Positions 58,495 through 64,000 of a stretch of DNA of 64,000 nt are shown piece after piece. This DNA is from Eubacterium sp. CAG:274. GTDB lineage: Bacteria; Bacillota; Clostridia; Lachnospirales; CAG-274. A model generated the notes under the pieces. That model did no database searches. It saw only the letters and a list, made by a program, of their open reading frames with translations, and had not been told where the DNA came from. The stretch spans positions 90,824 through 154,823 of the forward strand of contig FR888502.1 in NCBI GenBank assembly GCA_000432155.1, read 5' to 3'. Every line of letters starts with the position of its first letter. Position 1 is the stretch's first letter. The position numbers and the translations under genes were made by a program.

Positions 58495-59562
58495 ATGGCT
58501 CTAAGTGATAGAAAGCTTAAAATATTGGAAGCAATTATTACTGATTACATCGAAACAGCAGAGCCTATTGGCTCACGAACGATAGCAAAAAAGTATGATT
58601 TGGGTATTTCCCCAGCCACTGTCAGGAATGAAATGAGTGACTTGGAAGAAATGGGTCTTATTGAACAGCCTCATACTTCTGCAGGGCGTATACCTTCTGA
58701 TAAAGGTTACAGACTGTATGTAGATAATATGATGCAGAGTTCTTCAGGACTTAGTGGAAGTCAGGCTGAGTATTTAGCAAAAGCTATTAATTACAATGTT
58801 ACTAAGATTGAATATCTTATGCAACAGACAGCGAAGGCTATTTCAATGCTTACAAATTATACAGCTGTTGTTTCGGAACCTGTTGACAATCAGGTAAAGG
58901 TAAAGCATATACAGCTTGTGCCGGTAGATGAAAGGTCAATAGTTGCCGTTATTGTAACAAGTGATAACACAGTTAAAAATAGTGTTATAAAAATAAAGAC
59001 TATGCCAGATACAAATACATTGGCTCAGATTTCTAAGTCTGTTAATTCTTTAATAAGTAATGTTTCTTTAGAGGAAATAAATAGAGAATTTGCTGCTGCT
59101 GTATTTGATGTATTTCCTGAATATCAGGAAACAATAGCTAAGGTTTTAAAAGTTGTTATTTCAGATTTAAGACATAACAGAGATGTTCACTTATATACAA
59201 GTGGTGTAAGAAATATGTTAGGTTTCCCTGAATTTAATGACTTAGATAAAATAAAGAACATCTTCCAGACCTTTGAAGAAAAGGAAATGCTTGTTTCTCT
59301 TTTGGGTAATGAAGATAATCCGGCTGACAAGGTACAAATTCTTATAGGTAATGAAAACTCTATTGAAGAATTAAAGGATTGTAGTGTTATAAGAGCTAAT
59401 TATAAATTCGGTAACAACTCAATAGGCAGGATTGGTATTGTTGGTCCAACAAGAATGAATTATAGTCAGACAGTATCTGTACTTAATGAAATAGTTAAAA
59501 CACTTGACAATTTTATGAGTAATGGTTTGTTGGAGGAAGATGACGGAGGTTATGATGGATAA
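58495..59562 (+). CDS. hrcA: Heat-inducible transcription repressor HrcA
   Basis: 355-aa repressor of the dnaK and groE operons, which binds CIRCE. N-terminal winged helix (DRKLKILEAIITDYIETAEP, ISPATVRNEMSDLEEMGLIE, HTSAGRIPSDKGYRLYVD) and a GAF-like domain with the dimerisation insert. Start ATG 58495 with GGTGAG just before; two GTG codons at 58483 and 58486 are alternatives. It overlaps grpE by 8 bases. Confidence 0.96.
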   Translation: MALSDRKLKILEAIITDYIETAEPIGSRTIAKKYDLGISPATVRNEMSDLEEMGLIEQPHTSAGRIPSDKGYRLYVDNMMQSSSGLSGSQAEYLAKAINYNVTKIEYLMQQTAKAISMLTNYTAVVSEPVDNQVKVKHIQLVPVDERSIVAVIVTSDNTVKNSVIKIKTMPDTNTLAQISKSVNSLISNVSLEEINREFAAAVFDVFPEYQETIAKVLKVVISDLRHNRDVHLYTSGVRNMLGFPEFNDLDKIKNIFQTFEEKEMLVSLLGNEDNPADKVQILIGNENSIEELKDCSVIRANYKFGNNSIGRIGIVGPTRMNYSQTVSVLNEIVKTLDNFMSNGLLEEDDGGYDG

Positions 59563-60118
59563 GGAAAAGATGCAGGAGCAGACAGAGGAAACAGTTGAAA
59601 ACACAGAAGTGAAAGAAGAAAACACTACTGAAGAAACTGTTGAAACTGTTGAAGAAAACAAAGAGTCTACAATGGAAGAAAAGCTTGAAGAAGCTCAGAA
59701 GCAGGCAAAGGACAACTTAGATAAGTATATCCGTCAGCTTGCTGAATTTGAAAACTTCAGAAAGCGTAGTAATTCAGAAAAGACAGCAATGTATTCAAAC
59801 GGTGTCAGAGATACTGTTGAAAAGTTACTTCCAGTTATTGATAACTTTGAAAGAGCTGTTGAAGCTGCTGATGATAAGGAAGACCCAATGTACAAGGGTG
59901 TTGAAATGATATTAAAGCAGTTTATGGAAATATTAGAAAACTTAGGTGTTAAGGAAATCCCTTCAAAGGGCGAACCTTTTGACCCTAATGTTCATTCAGC
60001 AGTAATGCATGTTGATGACGAAAGTTGTGACGAAAATGTTGTTGTTGAAGTTTTCCAAAAAGGTTATACACTTGGGGACAAGGTCATCAGACCAAGTATG
60101 GTTAAAGTGGCAAACTAA
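59555..60118 (+). CDS. grpE: Nucleotide exchange factor GrpE
   Basis: 187-aa dimeric cochaperone that releases ADP from DnaK. An acidic Glu/Thr-rich N-terminus (about 45 residues), a long coiled coil (KLEEAQKQAKDNLDKYIRQL, AEFENFRKRSNSEKTAMY), and a C-terminal beta domain (GEPFDPNVHSAVMHVDDE, EVFQKGYTLGDKVIRPSMVK). The start is uncertain: ATG 59555 with GGAGG at 59545-59549 is preferred over ATG 59552 and 59540. Confidence 0.95.
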   Translation: MDKEKMQEQTEETVENTEVKEENTTEETVETVEENKESTMEEKLEEAQKQAKDNLDKYIRQLAEFENFRKRSNSEKTAMYSNGVRDTVEKLLPVIDNFERAVEAADDKEDPMYKGVEMILKQFMEILENLGVKEIPSKGEPFDPNVHSAVMHVDDESCDENVVVEVFQKGYTLGDKVIRPSMVKVAN

Positions 60119-60179
60119 CCCAGTTGACATATAAAAAAGTCGTATATTTTGAAAGAATTTAAAAAAGGAGATATGGTTT

Positions 60180-62012
60180 ATGAGTAAGATTATTGGTATT
60201 GACTTAGGTACTACAAACTCTTGTGTAGCTGTAATGGAAGGTGGCCAGCCTACTGTTATTGCTAATTCAGAAGGTGCTAGAACAACTCCTTCAGTTGTAG
60301 CATTTACAAAGAGTGGCGAAAGATTAGTTGGTGAAACTGCTAAAAGACAGGCAGTTACAAATGTTGATGGTACAGTAATTTCTATTAAGCGTCATATGGG
60401 CGAAAATTACAAGTTCAACTATGATGGTAAGGGTTTCTCTCCACAGGAAATTTCAGCTATGATTCTTCAGAAGTTAAAGAAAGATGCTGAAAGCTATATT
60501 GGCGAAGAAGTTAAGGAAGCTGTTATCACAGTTCCAGCTTACTTTAGTGATGCTCAGAGACAGGCTACAAAGGATGCAGGTAAGATTGCAGGTCTTGATG
60601 TAAAGAGAATTATCAACGAACCTACAGCTGCTGCCCTTGCTTATGGTCTTGATAACGAAAAAGAACAGAAGATTATGGTTTATGACTTAGGTGGTGGTAC
60701 ATTTGATGTATCTATCATTGATATCGGTGATGGCGTAATCGAAGTTCTTGCAACAAGCGGTAACAACCACTTAGGTGGCGATGATTTCGACCAGAGAGTT
60801 ATGGATTACCTTGTAGCAGAATTTAAGACTGCTAACGGTATTGATTTAAGTGCTGATAAGATGGCTATGCAGAGAATTAAGGAAGCAGCTGAAAAGGCTA
60901 AGAAGGAATTATCTTCTTCTACTACAACTAACATCAACCTTCCTTACATCACAGCTGATGCTACAGGTCCAAAGCACCTTGATGTTACACTTACAAGAGC
61001 TAAGTTTGATGAATTAACTCACGACTTGGTTGACGCAACTATTGTACCAGTTCAGAATGCTTTAAAGGACGCAGACCTTGACGCAAGTGAGATTGATAAG
61101 GTTCTCCTTGTTGGTGGTTCTACAAGAATTCCAGCTGTTCAGGACGAAGTACAGAAGATTATGGGTAAAGAACCATTTAAGGGTATCAACCCAGATGAAT
61201 GTGTTGCAATCGGTGCATCTATTCAGGGTGGTAAGTTAGCTGGTGATGAAGGTGCTGGCGATATTCTTCTTCTTGATGTAACACCTTTAACATTAGGTAT
61301 TGAAACTGCTGGTGGTGTAGCTACTCCATTAATTCCTAGAAACACTACTATTCCAACAAACAAGAAGCAGGTATTCTCTACTTATGAAGATAACCAGACA
61401 GCTGTTGATATTAATGTAGTTCAGGGTGAAAGACCTCTTGCAAGAGATAACAAGAGCTTAGGTCGTTTCCGTCTTGATGGTATTGCTCCAGCTCCAAGAG
61501 GTATCCCTCAGATTGAAGTTACATTTGATATTGATGCAAACGGTATTACAACTGTAACTGCTAAGGACTTAGGTACTGGTAAGGAACAGAATATCAAGAT
61601 TACTTCAAGCACTAATTTAAGTGATGAAGAAATTGATAAGGCTGTTAAGGAAGCTGAACAGTATGCTGAACAGGATAAGAAGCGTAAGGAAGCTGTAGAT
61701 GTTAAGAATGAAGCAGATAGCCTTATCTTCCAGACTAAGAAGCTTATTGACGAATTAGGCGATAAGATTAACGAAGCTGACAAGGCTAAGATTAATGCTC
61801 AGGTAGAAAATCTTGAAAAGGTAAACGAAGGTTTACAGGCTGAAACAATGAGCGAAACTGATGTTACAACATTAAAGAACGCTTGTGAAGATTTAAACAA
61901 GACTGTTCAGGAATTCTCAACTCAGATGTATCAGCAGGCACAGCAGGCTCAGCAGCAGGCAGGTGCTCAGGGTGGAGCAAATCCTGGTGCAGATGATGTA
62001 ATTGATAACTAA
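60180..62012 (+). CDS. dnaK: Chaperone protein DnaK
   Basis: Hsp70 chaperone, 610 aa. Nucleotide-binding domain with IIGIDLGTTNSCVAVMEGG, VYDLGGGTFDVSIIDIGDG and VLLVGGSTRIPAVQ; substrate-binding domain with DVTPLTLGIETAGGVATPLI; the C-terminal lid ends in a Gln/Ala/Gly-rich tail and a DDVIDN end. The length is typical for Gram-positive DnaK, which lacks a short ATPase-domain segment of the E. coli type. Strong AAAGGAG ribosome site. Confidence 0.98.
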   Translation: MSKIIGIDLGTTNSCVAVMEGGQPTVIANSEGARTTPSVVAFTKSGERLVGETAKRQAVTNVDGTVISIKRHMGENYKFNYDGKGFSPQEISAMILQKLKKDAESYIGEEVKEAVITVPAYFSDAQRQATKDAGKIAGLDVKRIINEPTAAALAYGLDNEKEQKIMVYDLGGGTFDVSIIDIGDGVIEVLATSGNNHLGGDDFDQRVMDYLVAEFKTANGIDLSADKMAMQRIKEAAEKAKKELSSSTTTNINLPYITADATGPKHLDVTLTRAKFDELTHDLVDATIVPVQNALKDADLDASEIDKVLLVGGSTRIPAVQDEVQKIMGKEPFKGINPDECVAIGASIQGGKLAGDEGAGDILLLDVTPLTLGIETAGGVATPLIPRNTTIPTNKKQVFSTYEDNQTAVDINVVQGERPLARDNKSLGRFRLDGIAPAPRGIPQIEVTFDIDANGITTVTAKDLGTGKEQNIKITSSTNLSDEEIDKAVKEAEQYAEQDKKRKEAVDVKNEADSLIFQTKKLIDELGDKINEADKAKINAQVENLEKVNEGLQAETMSETDVTTLKNACEDLNKTVQEFSTQMYQQAQQAQQQAGAQGGANPGADDVIDN

Positions 62013-62048
62013 TTAAAGGATAGTTTTTAATCCTTGCAATATAATAAT

Positions 62049-62086
62049 AGCAAAGGAGCCGGTGGCAGCATTGGCTCCCTTTGCTG
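62049..62086 (+). promoter_or_regulatory. Hairpin between dnaK and dnaJ
   Basis: AGCAAAGGAGCC pairs with GGCTCCCTTTGCT (one bulged C) around GGTGGCAGCATT. No T-tract follows, so it is more likely an mRNA stability or processing element than a terminator; it could set the dnaK:dnaJ ratio. Confidence 0.55.
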
Positions 62087-62101
62087 TAATATAACAAAAG
62101 T

Positions 62102-62118
62102 GATAAATCCGACAGCTT
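62102..62118 (+). repeat. Partial dispersed repeat, copy F
   Basis: GATAAATCCGACAGCTT matches the right half of the dispersed repeat (GATAAATCCGATGGCTT) at 15 of 17 bases, and continues into TATCTGTC, which pairs with GACAG. Located between dnaK and dnaJ. Confidence 0.45.
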
Positions 62119-62182
62119 ATCTGTCAGGTCGCATTTTCATAGGATAATGCTTGGTTAATAAAAAGGGAAAGTTGGTGTAATA

Positions 62183-63316
62183 ATGGCATCTAAAAGAGAT
62201 TATTATGAAGTCCTTGGAATACAAAAGGGTGCAGATGCTAGTACAATAAAAAAGGCTTATAGAAAAATGGCCAAAAAATATCATCCAGACGCAAACCCTG
62301 GGGATAAAGAGGCTGAAGAAAAGTTTAAGGAAGTCAATGAGGCTTATGAAGTTCTTAGTGATGACCAAAAGCGTGCCGCTTATGACCAATACGGCCACAG
62401 TGCCTTTGAAAATGGCGGTATGGGCGGCGGCGGATTTACCGGCGGTGGCTTCACAGGTAATTTCTCTGATATGGGCGACATTTTCGGAGATATATTTGGT
62501 GGTGGCTTTAGCGATATATTCGGCGGTGGTTCATCAAGAAGACGCAGAAATAATGCTCCACAGCAGGGTGCAGATTCAAGAGTAAACATTACTATTTCAT
62601 TTGAGGAATCTATGAAGGGCTGTCAGAAGTCAGTTACTGTGCCAGTTTATGAAACTTGTTCAGATTGTCATGGTACAGGTGCAAAGGCTGGTACTTCTCC
62701 TGAAACTTGTTCTTACTGTCATGGTAGTGGTATGGAAACTGTTGTACAGCAAACTCCTTTTGGTAGAATGCAGACACAGAGAACTTGTTCACATTGTCAT
62801 GGCGAAGGCACAATTATAAAAGAGAAGTGTCCTAAGTGTAAAGGTAATGGTTACACTAGACAGAATAAGGAAATTACATTTGATATTCCAAAGGGTATTG
62901 CCCATGGTCAGAGCCTTAGAAAGAGAGGCTTTGGCGGTCCGGGTAAAAATGGTGGCGGAAATGGCGACTTATACGGACTTATTAGCGTAATGCCAAGTAA
63001 TATATTTACTCGTGATGGCGATGATATTTATGTAACTGTTGAAATCAGTATGATTGATGCTGCTTTGGGTGCAGAAATTGTAATTCCAACTATTGACGGC
63101 GATGAAAAATATACTGTTAAGGCAGGTACTCAGCCAAACGATATGGTTACCTTGAGAGGAAAGGGCTCTTACAATGTAAGAAATGCCAATGTTAGAGGTA
63201 GCGAATATGTAACTATTAAGGTTACAGTTCCAAAGAGCTTAACAGAAAAACAGAAAGAACTTCTTCACGAATTTAAGGGAGATGCTCCTAAGAAGAAGAA
63301 ACTTTTTGGTAAATAA
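62183..63316 (+). CDS. dnaJ: Chaperone protein DnaJ
   Basis: 377-aa Hsp40. J domain (RDYYEVLGIQKGADASTIKK, with HPD in YHPDANPGD), a Gly/Phe-rich region (GGGGFTGGGFTGNFSDMGD), four zinc-finger repeats (CSDCHGTGA, CSYCHGSGM, CSHCHGEGT, CPKCKGNGY) and the C-terminal substrate-binding domain with GIAHGQSLRKRGFGGPG. Stimulates DnaK ATPase and delivers substrates. Start ATG 62183 behind AAAGTTGGTG. Separated from dnaK by 170 bases containing a hairpin. Confidence 0.97.
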   Translation: MASKRDYYEVLGIQKGADASTIKKAYRKMAKKYHPDANPGDKEAEEKFKEVNEAYEVLSDDQKRAAYDQYGHSAFENGGMGGGGFTGGGFTGNFSDMGDIFGDIFGGGFSDIFGGGSSRRRRNNAPQQGADSRVNITISFEESMKGCQKSVTVPVYETCSDCHGTGAKAGTSPETCSYCHGSGMETVVQQTPFGRMQTQRTCSHCHGEGTIIKEKCPKCKGNGYTRQNKEITFDIPKGIAHGQSLRKRGFGGPGKNGGGNGDLYGLISVMPSNIFTRDGDDIYVTVEISMIDAALGAEIVIPTIDGDEKYTVKAGTQPNDMVTLRGKGSYNVRNANVRGSEYVTIKVTVPKSLTEKQKELLHEFKGDAPKKKKLFGK

Positions 63317-63362
63317 AATAGATAAATGATAATATGTTGCTATATTTGTAATAAATTTTCAG

Positions 63363-63390
63363 TTGACTTTTGGCTGTAATATATTATAAT
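63363..63390 (+). promoter_or_regulatory. Promoter of ssrA
   Basis: TTGACT (63363-63368), 16-base spacer, TATAAT (63385-63390), 17 bases before the mature tmRNA 5' end. Confidence 0.75.
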
Positions 63391-63407
63391 AATATAGCAA
63401 CACTTAT

Positions 63408-63756
63408 GGGGATGCAATGGTTTCGACGGGGATTTTGAAAGTCGGGATAGCCATTAGAAATGGGTAATTCTTTAAAAACCCAAAACTTTTAAAAATAAAC
63501 GACAAAAATAATTTTGCGTTAGCAGCCTAAGTTGCTGCTCATCAACCCTAGTCTTCTCACCTACTAGGTGTTTGGTGTCGACTTGGTGAGGCACTTTTTC
63601 TACAAAGCTTTGAGTAGAGGAAAGATTTTATGAAGCTACTGAGGTATAAAGCCTGTTTGTCGGCGTTATAACGAGGGAATGTTAAAAGATAAACTGTAAT
63701 GGGAGAAGTCCTGACCGACGGATTTTCGGACAGGGGTTCAATTCCCCTCATCTCCA
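63408..63756 (+). ncRNA. ssrA: Transfer-messenger RNA (tmRNA)
   Basis: Rescues stalled ribosomes by adding a degradation tag. The 5' end GGGGATGCAATGGTTTCGAC and the 3' end with the T arm GGTTCAATTCC are diagnostic. The acceptor stem GGGGATG pairs with CATCTCC (63749-63755), including a G-U at the third pair, the alanine identity element. The tag reading frame ends NDKNNFALAA with the stop TAA at 63528-63530. CCA is not fully encoded (the DNA has CTA after the discriminator A). The 3' end is overlapped antisense by the recombinase gene. Confidence 0.97.
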
Positions 63757-64000
63757 CTATATGCGCCCTCAGTCGAACACGTATGCTGCTCGACTGAGGG
63801 CTTAATTATGTCATTAAGTTTATCAATATCAATTTCGCTATATTCAAGGTCATTAGAATTTTTAATATTATAGTATACAATTAATTTATCATTATAGATT
63901 AAAACTTTATTAATAAAGCAACTAATTATTTTACGTTTATAATCTTCCCAATTATCATCAAGTTTTAAAAATGACTCTAAGAAAAAATAAATTTGCTCTT
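63738..64000 (-). CDS. C-terminal end of a probable large serine recombinase (runs off window)
   Basis: Leftward open frame entering from the right edge, 87 codons inside the window. It reads YFFLESFLKLDDNWEDYKRK, then IISCFINKVLIYNDKLIVYY and NIKNSNDLEYSEIDIDKLND. The FINKVLIYNDKLIVYYNI pattern matches the C-terminus of large serine recombinases of integrative elements. Its last codons (SGDEGN-stop) lie antisense to the tmRNA T arm and acceptor stem, so the coding end is formed by host sequence. That is the expected arrangement of an element integrated at the ssrA 3' end. The catalytic domain is outside the window, so the identification is by C-terminal pattern only. Confidence 0.65.
   Translation of the reverse strand, partial: EQIYFFLESFLKLDDNWEDYKRKIISCFINKVLIYNDKLIVYYNIKNSNDLEYSEIDIDKLNDIIKPSVEQHTCSTEGAYSGDEGN
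63765..63802. terminator. Terminator of ssrA
   Basis: GCCCTCAGTCGA pairs with TCGACTGAGGGC around 13 bases, followed by TTAATT. The recombinase reading frame passes through it on the other strand. Confidence 0.8.

Noticed and set aside
60124..60148. Possible extra promoter between grpE and dnaK (TTGACA ... TATATT)
   Set aside because: Spacer is only 13 bases, too short for a functional vegetative promoter.
63557..63757. Open frame antisense to tmRNA beginning MEMRGIEPLSENPSVRTSPI
   Set aside because: This is a well-known false gene that arises from reading the tmRNA 3' half backwards; the RNA explains the conservation.
1..64000. tRNA or rRNA genes and CRISPR arrays
   Set aside because: Apart from the tRNA-like ends of tmRNA I saw no tRNA cloverleaf, rRNA sequence or regularly spaced repeat array.

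Overview
The window is AT-rich chromosomal DNA from an anaerobic, spore-forming member of the Clostridia, most like a Lachnospiraceae-type gut or plant-matter fermenter. The evidence is a pyruvate formate-lyase locus, [FeFe]-hydrogenase maturation genes, rubrerythrin, spoIID, FabK with FabT-type fatty-acid control, HrcA/CIRCE heat-shock control, and a secreted pectate lyase with a dockerin. I do not name a species. Genes are dense, sit on both strands in short operons, and are usually separated by clear hairpin terminators.

Layout. 1-3.1 kb: L-serine dehydratase (sdaAB, sdaAA) divergent from a PucR-type regulator, then a small DUF4160 gene pair bounded by a duplication of the regulator's 3' end. 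3.2-10.8 kb: the fabT-fabH-fabK-fabD-fabG-fabF-fabZ-accD-accA operon with a FabT-type operator on its promoter; acpP, accB and accC are absent. 10.8-19.2 kb: Cu/Zn-SOD-like protein, small membrane and Cys-rich proteins, rubrerythrin, murA-spoIID, ftsH, a PHP phosphoesterase and a GNAT protein. 19.5-28.8 kb: an aconitase-family hydratase, a frameshifted TauE/SafE gene, a membrane-kinase fusion, the pdxR/pdxST vitamin B6 locus and a FucO-like alcohol dehydrogenase. 29-36 kb: two tandem secreted RCC1-repeat proteins, hydF-hydG-TM1266-like genes and a DUF697 GTPase. 36-39.5 kb: a modular pectate lyase with dockerin. 39.6-41.2 kb: DUF2325, DUF3793 and flavodoxin genes behind three tandem palindromic operators, probably metal (iron) regulated. 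41.4-45.1 kb: pyruvate formate-lyase and its activase. 45.2-49.4 kb: a sugar-acid locus (gntP, HPr-like, ilvD/edd-type dehydratase, divergent FadR-type regulator). 49.5-58.2 kb: plsC, then rsmB-rlmN-stp-prkC and rsgA-rpe-thiN. 58.4-63.3 kb: CIRCE-hrcA-grpE-dnaK-dnaJ. 63.4-64 kb: tmRNA and the 3' end of what looks like a large serine recombinase gene whose last codons run antisense into the tmRNA 3' end, which suggests an integrated element beginning here.

The most striking locus is pyruvate formate-lyase. The large subunit (682 aa) has the catalytic Cys-Cys pair but stops just before the glycyl-radical domain. That domain is encoded as a separate 79-aa protein two genes downstream, carrying the RVSGYAVNF radical site; 682 + 79 aa is essentially the length of a normal one-chain enzyme. 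Between them lies a 72-aa protein that resembles the first part of the radical domain but lacks the radical glycine. This looks like an obligately split glycyl-radical enzyme with an extra radical-less paralogue. Other points of interest are an identical 16-bp palindrome upstream of both rubrerythrin and the pfl operon, a family of dispersed intergenic hairpin repeats, a roughly 180-bp cluster of hairpins next to pdxR, an HPr-like protein without the active-site His in the sugar-acid operon, and a YczE/YitT-like membrane domain fused to a cytidylate-kinase-like domain.
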